From the NCBI GenBank assembly GCA_900549235.1, contig URNT01000019.1, positions 1 to 64,000 of the forward strand: a stretch of DNA of 64,000 nucleotides. Reading direction: 5' to 3'. A program made the translations under genes and the position numbers. Positions 52,576-60,624 of this stretch are shown here, one piece after another. The notes below the pieces were generated by a model, which saw only the letters and a list, made by a program, of their open reading frames with translations, had not been told where the DNA came from and searched no databases. How positions within the stretch are numbered: the first letter of the stretch is position 1; every line of letters starts with the position of its first letter. The DNA comes from an uncultured Clostridium sp. Its GTDB lineage: Bacteria; Bacillota; Clostridia; Lachnospirales; Lachnospiraceae.

Positions 52576-53705
52576 ACTGCGCTCTCCTTTTCTGCTTCCT
52601 TCATGATTTCATTTACCCGTACCTTTCTTCCTTCCTGGAGGGAAAGGGTGCAGGCATCTGCTGTAGCGATTGAATTCCTGGCTGCTTCACCTGTCAGGAG
52701 AGGTTTAAATTCATCCGGAGCCTCCATTCCATGAAGAATTGAATTTAAAAATTTCATTTCTTCATTCATAATTCCCTGAAGCCACAGGAAGGGTTTTCTT
52801 CCGGGACGTCCAAACTGGTTTCCATTGTCCCGCTCCGTTTCCTGGTAGATCCGGGTTCTGTCATCGTCCTCCTCCTGGGTTCGATGTACCAGATAATGGG
52901 TCTCACGCTCTCCCTGCTTTAAGGTCATGCCGCAGTGGCACATGTCTATGCGTATAGCTCCCTTTGTGCCCTGAACCAGAAGGTAATGCTCCTGCCAGCG
53001 GAAAGCCGAACCATATTCAATAACCGCATACCGTCCGTTCCCATATTCCATGGTGATCAGAAGCATATCATCCTCGTCTCCAAATGCCTCATCCCTGTGA
53101 GCTACATTTCCCCCGGCCATCATAACCGTATCCGGACATCCGCCCATTAAAAACTGGATACAATCCAGCTCGTGGATATGATGATACAGATGGCCGCCTG
53201 ATTTAGAACGTGTTTTTTTCCAGGTTTCGGAAGCCCCCGTTCCCTCCCAGGCATTTCTTGCGCTGTGGCAGTAAAGAATCTCTCCAATGGCGCCTTCCCG
53301 GATCAGTTCCTTCGCTTTTCTGACTCCGTTAAAAAAGTTCATTACATGTCCTGCCATAAAATAGACTCCCTGGTCCCGGCAGGCCTTCACCATACTGCAG
53401 CAATCTTTATAATTAAGAGCAATGGGCTTTTCACAAAAAACGTGCTTTCCCTTTGCGGCGGCTGCCAGAACCGGCTTCTTGTGAAGGTAATTCGGCGTTG
53501 CCACAATCACTGCCTGTATATCTTCCCTCGAAACCAGAGCCTCCAGGCTTTCCGAAGCTTCACATCCAAGCTCCTCTGCCACTTTTTTTCCATTTTCCGG
53601 ATCGTAAACAGCCCTGACCTCTGCGCCTTCTTTTGTATTCATAATACGCGCCAGCTCTGCGCCAAAATATCCGGCTCCCACGATCCCATATCCGATCCTG
53701 TCCAT
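52572..53705 (-). CDS. Gfo/Idh/MocA oxidoreductase, anhydro-sialic-acid type (copy 2)
   Basis: The 377-residue paralogue has YGIVGAGYFGAELARIMN, FCEKPIALNYKD and the same GGHLYHHIHELDCIQFLMGG region. The best-conserved parts between the copies are the cofactor and active-site blocks; the stretch around residues 275-315 differs most, which could alter substrate. It follows permease genes of ABC system 2 by 25 bp in the same operon, so uptake and oxidoreduction are linked. Confidence 0.87.
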   Translation of the reverse strand: MDRIGYGIVGAGYFGAELARIMNTKEGAEVRAVYDPENGKKVAEELGCEASESLEALVSREDIQAVIVATPNYLHKKPVLAAAAKGKHVFCEKPIALNYKDCCSMVKACRDQGVYFMAGHVMNFFNGVRKAKELIREGAIGEILYCHSARNAWEGTGASETWKKTRSKSGGHLYHHIHELDCIQFLMGGCPDTVMMAGGNVAHRDEAFGDEDDMLLITMEYGNGRYAVIEYGSAFRWQEHYLLVQGTKGAIRIDMCHCGMTLKQGERETHYLVHRTQEEDDDRTRIYQETERDNGNQFGRPGRKPFLWLQGIMNEEMKFLNSILHGMEAPDEFKPLLTGEAARNSIATADACTLSLQEGRKVRVNEIMKEAEKESAV

Positions 53706-53730
53706 CTTATTCTTCTCCTTCTTAATTCAC

Positions 53731-54561
53731 CTATGATTTCACCGCTCCATCTGCCATACCGCCTGCGATCTTGTTCTGGATCAGACAGAAAAAGATAACA
53801 GAAGGCAGCACCACCAGAGCAGAGGCAGCCATCATATCACCCCAGTCCAGGATCTCCGCTCCATCCAGGGAACGAAGAGCGACTGCCACGGTCATTTTTT
53901 TGGAATCATTCATAAGGATCAAAGCGTATAAAAACTCATTCCAGGTGTTAATAAAGGTGTAAATGGCAGTTGCCACAACGCCTGGGGCCACCAGCGGCAG
54001 CACCACACGCCCAAAAGTCTGAAGCTTGTTCGCCCCGTCGATTCTGGCCGCTTCTTCAATCTCCAGAGGAACATTGCGGAAGAAGCCGGTAAGAAGCCAT
54101 ACTGCATATGGAACGCTGAAGGACAGATACACGATCACAAGTCCTATATGTGTATTCATCAATCCCATTTTTCCCATTACTACCGAATACGGAATCGCCA
54201 GAAGAATGGGCGGAAAGATGTAGGTCGTTACCAAAACCTTTGACATGGCCGAACCCAGCTTTTTGAAAAATCGGACGATGCCGTAAGCCGCCAGAGAAGC
54301 AACCACAATGGCGATCAGAGTCGTAAACAACGAGATCAGCACACTGTTTTTGATATTTACAAAGAAATTCAGGTCTTCGATCACATGGCGGTAATAATCA
54401 AGGGTCCACTGCTTTGGCCAGAAAGCAGTGGGATTTCCGGTCAGTTCTCCCTTTCCCTTTAAAGAGGAAATAAGAATCCATAGCAGCGGAAAAATGGATA
54501 CAGCCGTCAGTATGATCAGATAAATATGGCTTATTACCGTTCCCAGCCTTAATTTTTTCAT
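53731..54561 (-). CDS. CUT1 ABC sugar permease, MalG type (system 2)
   Basis: The 276-residue protein has six TM segments and the EAA loop EEAARIDGANKLQTFGRVVLPL. ATG 54561 follows GGAGGACGCAGC and overlaps the previous stop by four bases, tighter than an in-frame ATG at 54582. It is part of the second transporter of the locus. Confidence 0.93.
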   Translation of the reverse strand: MKKLRLGTVISHIYLIILTAVSIFPLLWILISSLKGKGELTGNPTAFWPKQWTLDYYRHVIEDLNFFVNIKNSVLISLFTTLIAIVVASLAAYGIVRFFKKLGSAMSKVLVTTYIFPPILLAIPYSVVMGKMGLMNTHIGLVIVYLSFSVPYAVWLLTGFFRNVPLEIEEAARIDGANKLQTFGRVVLPLVAPGVVATAIYTFINTWNEFLYALILMNDSKKMTVAVALRSLDGAEILDWGDMMAASALVVLPSVIFFCLIQNKIAGGMADGAVKS

Positions 54562-55439
54562 GCTGCGTCCTCCTTCTCCCACTTATTGATCATTCCAAAG
54601 TAGATGCCGCATACCAGCATCAGGAACAGAAACAGAAGTACCGTCACCGCAGAGGAACGTCCCAAAAGCTTTGTTCCCCAGCCCATATTATAGGCATACA
54701 GCGGAATCGTCTGTGTGGAGCCAGCCGGGCCGCCTCCCGTGATCAGATAGATCAGATCAAAATTGTTAAAAATCCATACCGTTCTCAAAACCACCAGCAA
54801 TCCTACCACCATTTTTATGTGGGGCACTGTCACATAGAGAAAGGACTGCCAAGCCTTTGCTCCGTCAATCTGCGCCGCTTCATACTGGTCTCTGGGCACT
54901 GTTTCCAGAGCAGAAAGAACATTTACCATGATCATCGGCGCTCCGAACCAGATATTGATAAATACCAGACAGGCAAAGGCCAGAGTAGGATTTGTAAGAA
55001 ACTCCGGAGCCTTACTCACGATACCCCATTCTGTCAGAATATTGGGCAGGAAGCCATATACGCCATTAAGAATCCATTTCCACGAAAAGGCTATAACGAT
55101 GGATGGGAAGGCCCACGGAATAATCAGCAGGGTTTTATAAATCCCTTTAAACCGCTCAATCCGTTTTAACGCGAGAGCAGAGGTGAAGCCTACCAGAAGC
55201 TGGCCAAGAAGCGAAAGCACCGTCCATTTCAATGAATTGAAAAAGGAAAGCCAGAAGCTGGCATCCGTAAGAACTGCTGCATAATTTTTGAATCCTACGA
55301 ATTTATATGCAGGCTTTATCAGATTTTTATTCGTAAAGCTGAACAGAATACTGGAAAAAATCGGATAGATAAAAAGTGCCACTACAATAATGATCGCAGG
55401 AAGGACAAAAAGCCATCTTGTATAATTTTTCGATTTCAA
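54558..55439 (-). CDS. CUT1 ABC sugar permease, MalF/UgpA type (system 2)
   Basis: The 293-residue protein has six TM helices and the EAA-loop YEAAQIDGAKAWQSFLYVTVP. It starts with TTG 55439, seven bases after GAGGGGG; a TTG start may lower its yield. It pairs with the MalG-type permease and the upstream binding protein. Confidence 0.92.
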   Translation of the reverse strand: MKSKNYTRWLFVLPAIIIVVALFIYPIFSSILFSFTNKNLIKPAYKFVGFKNYAAVLTDASFWLSFFNSLKWTVLSLLGQLLVGFTSALALKRIERFKGIYKTLLIIPWAFPSIVIAFSWKWILNGVYGFLPNILTEWGIVSKAPEFLTNPTLAFACLVFINIWFGAPMIMVNVLSALETVPRDQYEAAQIDGAKAWQSFLYVTVPHIKMVVGLLVVLRTVWIFNNFDLIYLITGGGPAGSTQTIPLYAYNMGWGTKLLGRSSAVTVLLFLFLMLVCGIYFGMINKWEKEDAA

Positions 55440-55500
55440 TTTGATTCCCCCTCTATGGAAGAAGCAGGAGCAACCTCCTGCTTCTTCTCGTCCTCATCTA

Positions 55501-56862
55501 CTATTCTGCCATTTCAAATAAAGCATTGAGCTTATCTTCTGCTGCCTTGGCAGCGGTCTCTACATCTGTTCCATTTGTAATGATGTCCTGGAACATTTCC
55601 TCGATCACATGGTTATTCTGCATGATACCAGCCTGTACATTAGGGCCATGCTCATATCCAAACGCTGTGCCAATATCCGCTGCTCCTGTCAGAACCTCCT
55701 CCGCATGAGCAAACTGCTGGATGGTCTCATCTGCCTTATAGCTTTCCAGGTCGGAAATACCCTTGATAGCAGGAAGCATACCCACTGGTGTGGCATGCAG
55801 GAACTCTACATATGTATCCTCTGAATAGAGAGTCTCCATAAATGCCTTGCAGATTTCCGGATGCTTAGATGCCTTCCATACCACCATAGGCGTATTAGTG
55901 GTCATGATTCCTTCTGTTTCATCCTCTGCATGAATCTTAGGAATCGGATAACAGTCTACATATTCCAGCAGATCCGGTGAATTGGCTGCCACGCCAGAGA
56001 TCTGGAAGCCTGAGTTAAAGTCAAAAGCTGTCTTCCCCTGATAATACAGAGTTGCCTGATCCAATACGTCAAAGTTAATGGAATCCTTCGGAGAACAGTC
56101 ATTATACACCTTCAGCCAATAGTTAATGCCCTCAATTGCAAGGTCACTTGTAAGATCTGCCTTCAGGTCGTCTGTCAGAAGGCTGCCGCCTCCGCTCCTT
56201 ACATAGAAATCCAGGAAGAAAGTCGCCTGGAAATCATTGCTGCCGCATGGGAAGGAAAGTCCGTATACACCATCCTTTGTTAAGGTCTTCGCAGCCTCAT
56301 ACAGCTCATCCCATGTTGTGGGTACCTCCAGGCCATTCTGTTCCAAAAGATCCTTTCTGATCCACATTACATGAGAATGGCGGTAAAGGGGTACTGAATA
56401 ATTCTCTCCGTCCACGGTTCCCTCATCAATCGCCGTCTCTGCGAATTTATCCCGCCCTATGGTATCGATCAAGTCATTTAAAGGTACCAGCGCATCCGCA
56501 TTGATCATTTCAGCCACCTGAGCCGGAAGCGCTGTACTCATATCCGGTACATTTCCCGAAGCCAGTCCTGTGGTCCACTTTGTATAAAAATCGTTCCAGG
56601 AAAAGGTCTCGATGTTAATCGTCACGCCCGGATTCTCCTCCATAAATGCATCCGCTGCCTTCTGGATCGTCTCCAGACGAGGCCCCTGTGTAAACGAATG
56701 CCAGAAGGTAATCTCACCTGACAGCTCCCCGTCTGCTGCCACACTCTCTGTACTCGGCTCTGCACTTGTCCCCGTGTCTGACGCTCTGGTGTTTCCCCCA
56801 CACCCTGCCAGCGCCGCTGCTGTCATGACTGCTGCCAGAAGCATGCTTAAACGCTTTTTCAT
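55501..56862 (-). CDS. ABC sugar-binding lipoprotein (system 2)
   Basis: The 453-residue lipoprotein has the lipobox AALAGC-GGN and a family-1 binding domain (EITFWHSFTQGPRLETIQKA, FMEENPGVTINIETFSWND). It heads the operon binding protein - permeases - two oxidoreductases - YhcH. In R. gnavus a comparable transporter takes up 2,7-anhydro-Neu5Ac, and this is the likelier candidate of the two here for that substrate because of its oxidoreductase partners. This is inference. Confidence 0.93.
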   Translation of the reverse strand: MKKRLSMLLAAVMTAAALAGCGGNTRASDTGTSAEPSTESVAADGELSGEITFWHSFTQGPRLETIQKAADAFMEENPGVTINIETFSWNDFYTKWTTGLASGNVPDMSTALPAQVAEMINADALVPLNDLIDTIGRDKFAETAIDEGTVDGENYSVPLYRHSHVMWIRKDLLEQNGLEVPTTWDELYEAAKTLTKDGVYGLSFPCGSNDFQATFFLDFYVRSGGGSLLTDDLKADLTSDLAIEGINYWLKVYNDCSPKDSINFDVLDQATLYYQGKTAFDFNSGFQISGVAANSPDLLEYVDCYPIPKIHAEDETEGIMTTNTPMVVWKASKHPEICKAFMETLYSEDTYVEFLHATPVGMLPAIKGISDLESYKADETIQQFAHAEEVLTGAADIGTAFGYEHGPNVQAGIMQNNHVIEEMFQDIITNGTDVETAAKAAEDKLNALFEMAE

Positions 56863-56908
56863 TGATTGTCCTCCTCTTTATTTGTTTGTTTTGTCGATTT
56901 ATATAGAT

Positions 56909-56937
56909 AGTATATATATTTTTTTGTTGATTTTCAA
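56909..56937 (-). promoter_or_regulatory. Promoter of the ABC system 2 operon
   Basis: TTGAAA (56932-56937) and TATACT (56909-56914), spacer 17 bp, minus strand, about 45 bp before the start codon. The surrounding 56863-57020 is very AT-rich. Confidence 0.65.
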
Positions 56938-57021
56938 TAACACAAACAATCTATAATAGCACAAAACAACCATTTTTCTATTTTTTATTCCCCTTTTTAT
57001 TTGTCCGCTTATAAGTATAAA

Positions 57022-57047
57022 AAAAAACAGCCCGAAGGCCGTTTTTT
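57022..57047 (-). terminator. UUCG-loop terminator after the AraC gene
   Basis: On the minus strand AAAAAACGGCC, a TTCG loop and GGCTGTTTTTT form an eleven-pair stem (one wobble) that ends in T residues. Confidence 0.85.
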
Positions 57048-57050
57048 ACT

Positions 57051-57926
57051 CTATTCCTGAGATGTTTTCCTGTACTGATTCGGTGTCATACCAAAGTTCT
57101 TCTTAAATGCACGAATGAAATAATTATCATCCCGGAATCCCACCTCATAAGCCACCTCACTTACAGTTGCATTGGTAACCAGAAGGATTCTCGCTGCTGT
57201 GGTAAGCCGCAGCTGACGGATAAATTCTGTAGGGCAGACTCCTGTCTCTTCCTTGAAAAGACGCCTGAAGGTAGTTTCTGCTGTCTCTGCCATCTGGCTG
57301 AGACGCTTTGAGGTGTATTCCTCCATGGGGTGCAGCATGATATAATCCAATACAGTCTGGATCCTTGGATCTGTCTGTACACTGGATTTTCTCGCCCTGC
57401 GGCGGATCTGCTCCAGATTGTATTCCAGGCTGTTCATCCCATGAGGCTCCGGCCTGGATTCCTCCTGATCCAACTTATCGATCAGTCTGCTGATCAGGAG
57501 CTCCAGTCCGCCTCTTACATGAAATATCTTAGACCGCCTGTCTGTATTGACCCAGCTGTAAATATCCCTGAAACATTCCTCCATCTCCTCACAGCCAGGC
57601 GTCACCAGAGGAATCCCGTAATATTCCCTGAGAAAATCAGCCCCCTCATAAAAGACAGAGGTAGTAAAGCGGATACTATAAAAAGAAAAATTATCCTCCA
57701 GGGCCCGGCAGCCCAGCCGGCAGCCCTCAGGAACATATGCAATATCCCCTTTTTTTACCAGCAGCCGCTGTCCGTCTACCACAAACTCAGCGCTTCCATC
57801 CACAATATAGCGCAGCATATTATACGGAATCTGACTGTCAGGATAGATCCAGGTGCGTCCAAACCAGTACTGATCAATGTAAAGAAAGTTAAACCGGATG
57901 CTGTTCATGTAGGTCGTAGATTTCAT
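57051..57926 (-). CDS. AraC-family regulator of the sialic-acid locus
   Basis: The 291-residue protein has an N-terminal cupin-like sensor (MLRYIVDGSAEFVVDGQRLL, VPEGCRLGCRAL) and a C-terminal double HTH (AETAETTFRRLFKEETGVCP, VAYEVGFRDDNYFIRAFKKN). ATG 57926 lies four bases after the RpiR stop, so the two regulators are cotranscribed. It probably activates the next operon, which begins after the terminator. Confidence 0.92.
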   Translation of the reverse strand: MKSTTYMNSIRFNFLYIDQYWFGRTWIYPDSQIPYNMLRYIVDGSAEFVVDGQRLLVKKGDIAYVPEGCRLGCRALEDNFSFYSIRFTTSVFYEGADFLREYYGIPLVTPGCEEMEECFRDIYSWVNTDRRSKIFHVRGGLELLISRLIDKLDQEESRPEPHGMNSLEYNLEQIRRRARKSSVQTDPRIQTVLDYIMLHPMEEYTSKRLSQMAETAETTFRRLFKEETGVCPTEFIRQLRLTTAARILLVTNATVSEVAYEVGFRDDNYFIRAFKKNFGMTPNQYRKTSQE

Positions 57927-57930
57927 GGTC

Positions 57931-58788
57931 TTAACACAGCTTCTCCAGCACCGACGTACTGGTCCTCTCATTAAACTTGCTGCACCGGTCAAAATAGCGC
58001 CGGTAGTATTCTGTATAAAGCAGATCTACCAGAAACAGCTGGCTGATCTCCGCCGAGGTGGAGCCGCCCTGAAGGGGGCCTTCATTAGCTCCGGAAAGCA
58101 GGGTAATGTCCGCATAGGCGCTTAATGGCGACTTGATAAAGCGGGTGACACAGACCACCTGGGCGCCGGCCCGCTTGCAGACCTGGGCCACATGAATGGT
58201 ATCCTTGGTTGCCCCTGAATAAGAAAATATCACAGCCACATCCTCCTGTGACATAGTTGCGGCCGCCATAGCCTGCATATGGCTGTCCTGTATGCAGAAT
58301 ACCTTGTTTTCGATCCTCATAAACTTGTTCATGGCCTTCATGGCTGTAAGCATACTGGCTCCCACACCAAAGAAATAGATCCTTCTGGCCTGGTGGAGCA
58401 TACGGATCACCTTGTCAAACTCGTCCTCCTTAATAAGGGAGTAGGTTTCCATCAGAGCATTGATATTGGTGTTCAACACCTTTTTCGCCATTTCTCCAAA
58501 GGAGTCGTCGCCGGACAGATCATTGCCCGTAAACTGGTTCATCTCCTCCTGGCCCTCGCTGATGCTCAGAGACAGCACCATTTTAAATTCCTGGTAGCCC
58601 TTGAGTTCCATGGTCTTACAGAAACGGAACACGCTGGTATCGCCTACATCGCATGCGTCTGCCAAATCTGTAATAGACATAAACAGCACCTTTTTGGGAT
58701 TGGCCAATACAAAATCGGCAACCTTCTTTTCAGCCTTCGTAAACTGATTATAAGCGGATTTAATTCTTGTAATAAAATCTCCCTGCAT
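57931..58788 (-). CDS. RpiR-family regulator with SIS domain
   Basis: The 285-residue protein has an N-terminal HTH (ADACDVGDTSVFRFCKTMELKG, about residues 43-64) and an SIS domain (IYFFGVGASMLTAMKAM, VAVIFSYSGATKDTI). RpiR regulators such as NanR of Vibrio sense ManNAc-6-P in sialic-acid catabolism. It lies between the ROK kinase and the AraC gene and is the best candidate for the locus repressor. Confidence 0.93.
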   Translation of the reverse strand: MQGDFITRIKSAYNQFTKAEKKVADFVLANPKKVLFMSITDLADACDVGDTSVFRFCKTMELKGYQEFKMVLSLSISEGQEEMNQFTGNDLSGDDSFGEMAKKVLNTNINALMETYSLIKEDEFDKVIRMLHQARRIYFFGVGASMLTAMKAMNKFMRIENKVFCIQDSHMQAMAAATMSQEDVAVIFSYSGATKDTIHVAQVCKRAGAQVVCVTRFIKSPLSAYADITLLSGANEGPLQGGSTSAEISQLFLVDLLYTEYYRRYFDRCSKFNERTSTSVLEKLC

Positions 58789-58869
58789 AATATTCCCCTC
58801 AATCCTTGATGATGCCTATATTCTACCGTGTTTTTTCTGCTGTGTCCAGTCAAGGGGGACACACATTTT

Positions 58870-59745
58870 TTACAGCCGCCTGGAAGCCAGATAGGCCGCC
58901 CCTAAAAGCCCTGCCTGGTTCCCCAGCGCCGCCTGCTCCAGATGTACATTCCGAAAGCTTGACATGATCCGGCCCATGGTCTTTTCCCTGACCTGTGAAA
59001 GCACATAAGGCTGAGCCATCACGCCGCCTCCAAGGACCACCGCAGAGGGGTTAAAGATATGGATCAGGGTCACAAGACCGTGGACGATCTCATCCGTCCA
59101 GGCATCTACCACTGCCTTTACCTCAGGCCGGCTGATCTCCTCAAAAATCCTCCTTCCATTTTCCAGGGATGGGTCCAGCTTTTTGGCCTCCCGGACCAGA
59201 GCGGTGGTGGAGGCGTATTTTTCATAACAGCCGCTGAAGGGATCCCCCTCCTTCACATCCTCCGGGTGCATGACCATGGCCCCGAACTCCCCCGCAGAAA
59301 AGCAGGAGCCCCGGTATACCTCACCGTTCATGACAATAGCTCCGCCTACACCAGTGCCATAAGTCAGACACAGGAAACTCTCCGCTCCCTTTCCAGCTCC
59401 AAAAATCCCCTCGCCTTGAGCAGCCGCGTTCACATCATTTTCTACTGCCACAGGAACAGAAAATTCCTTTTCAAGGATCTGGCGGATCTGCATCCCTGTA
59501 TAGCCCGGAATGTTCTCATTGGCATAGCGAATGGAGCCCTGCTCCCAGTCCACCTGTCCTGCGGTACTGATTCCGATCGCATCAAAGCTGCCGTAACCTT
59601 TCAGTATCTCAAGGGCGCGTTCCATCACATAGGGGCCGCCTAATTTCGCGTTGGTATCCTGCTCCTTAAGCTCAGCCGTCCCTTCGCCGTCCCAGATACC
59701 AGATTTAATAGAAGTTCCTCCTATATCTAAAGCCGCGATCCTCAT
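58870..59745 (-). CDS. ROK-family sugar kinase, probable N-acetylmannosamine kinase
   Basis: ROK kinases phosphorylate hexoses; in nan loci the step is ManNAc to ManNAc-6-P. The 291-residue protein has AALDIGGTSIKSGIWDG at the ATP site, VENDVNAAAQGEG, TYGTGVGGAIVMNG with the catalytic region before it, and VVLGGGVMAQP. The usual CxCGxxGC zinc cluster is missing; only one Cys (FSGCYEKYAS) and one His remain nearby. It starts two bases after nanE's stop, supporting the ManNAc assignment. Confidence 0.88.
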   Translation of the reverse strand: MRIAALDIGGTSIKSGIWDGEGTAELKEQDTNAKLGGPYVMERALEILKGYGSFDAIGISTAGQVDWEQGSIRYANENIPGYTGMQIRQILEKEFSVPVAVENDVNAAAQGEGIFGAGKGAESFLCLTYGTGVGGAIVMNGEVYRGSCFSAGEFGAMVMHPEDVKEGDPFSGCYEKYASTTALVREAKKLDPSLENGRRIFEEISRPEVKAVVDAWTDEIVHGLVTLIHIFNPSAVVLGGGVMAQPYVLSQVREKTMGRIMSSFRNVHLEQAALGNQAGLLGAAYLASRRL

Positions 59746-59747
59746 CC

Positions 59748-60446
59748 TCAGCGCTCCTTTACCGCATTGATAAAACGGGCGGCAATCTCAAGAGGACGTG
59801 TAATAGCCCCGCCTACTACAACCGCATGGGCTCCTGCCTCCAAGACCTTAACCGCCTGATCCGGATAATGGATCCTGCCTTCTCCAATCACAGGAACGTC
59901 CACTGTCTCAGTCAGACGGCGCACCAGTTCCAGATCCGGCCCCTCCATCTTTGGTGATCCGGCTGTATAGCCGCTCATGGTAGTGCCTACCAGATCCATT
60001 CCCAGCTTCCAGGCATTGACACCCTCCTCATAGTTGGAAATATCTGCCATCAAAATGGCCTCAGGATATTTATTTCTAACCTCTGTAATAAATTCGCTGA
60101 TGGTCTTTCCGTCTCCCCGCTTCTGGAAGGTACAGTCTAAAGCGATCACGTCGCTGCCTGCCTCCACCAGCTCATCGACTTCCTTCATGGTAGGGGTGAT
60201 GTAGCTCTCAAAGCCCGGATACTGGATCTTTACAAGTCCGATTACCGGAAGCCCTGTCTCCTCCTTGATGGCCACCACGTCGCGGATGCTGCTGGTACGG
60301 ATCATAGGCGTACCTGCCTGCTTGGCTGCGCGGGCCATCAGATACATAATGGATTTTTCCTCCACATAAAGCGGTTCTCCCGGAATCGCCTGGCAGGACA
60401 CGATGACCTGTCCCTTGATCCGGTCAAATAATTCCTGTTTGTTCAT
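59748..60446 (-). CDS. nanE: N-acetylmannosamine-6-phosphate 2-epimerase
   Basis: NanE converts ManNAc-6-P to GlcNAc-6-P. The 232-residue TIM barrel starts QVIVSCQAIPGEPLYVEEKS and has VIGLVKIQYPGFESYITPTM, IALDCTFQKR, the catalytic Lys region and PVIGEGRIHYPDQA, GAHAVVVGGAITRP. ATG 60446 follows GGAGGGAATGCA. It is the first gene after a consensus promoter and is coupled to the kinase. Confidence 0.96.
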   Translation of the reverse strand: MNKQELFDRIKGQVIVSCQAIPGEPLYVEEKSIMYLMARAAKQAGTPMIRTSSIRDVVAIKEETGLPVIGLVKIQYPGFESYITPTMKEVDELVEAGSDVIALDCTFQKRGDGKTISEFITEVRNKYPEAILMADISNYEEGVNAWKLGMDLVGTTMSGYTAGSPKMEGPDLELVRRLTETVDVPVIGEGRIHYPDQAVKVLEAGAHAVVVGGAITRPLEIAARFINAVKER

Positions 60447-60501
60447 TGCATTCCCTCCTGAAGTTTGTTGATAAACAGTTTTTATTCGTTACTCTGCTAT
60501 C

Positions 60502-60530
60502 ATCATAACATATAAGGAAATTTTTTTCAA
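60502..60530 (-). promoter_or_regulatory. Promoter of the nanE operon
   Basis: TTGAAA (60525-60530) and TATGAT (60502-60507), spacer 17 bp, minus strand. Confidence 0.75.
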
Positions 60531-60591
60531 TGTAAAGCAATAAAAGAATCTTTCTTTTTATATAAATTTTTGACAGTTTTATACAAAAAAT

Positions 60592-60614
60592 GGGCCAGCC
60601 ATAAAGGCCAGCCC
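60592..60614 (-). terminator. Terminator after the DUF5722 gene
   Basis: GGGCTGGCC, a five-base loop and GGCTGGCCC on the minus strand pair over nine bases (two wobbles) and are followed by ATTTTTTG. Confidence 0.8.
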
Positions 60615-60624
60615 TTTTTCTCTT

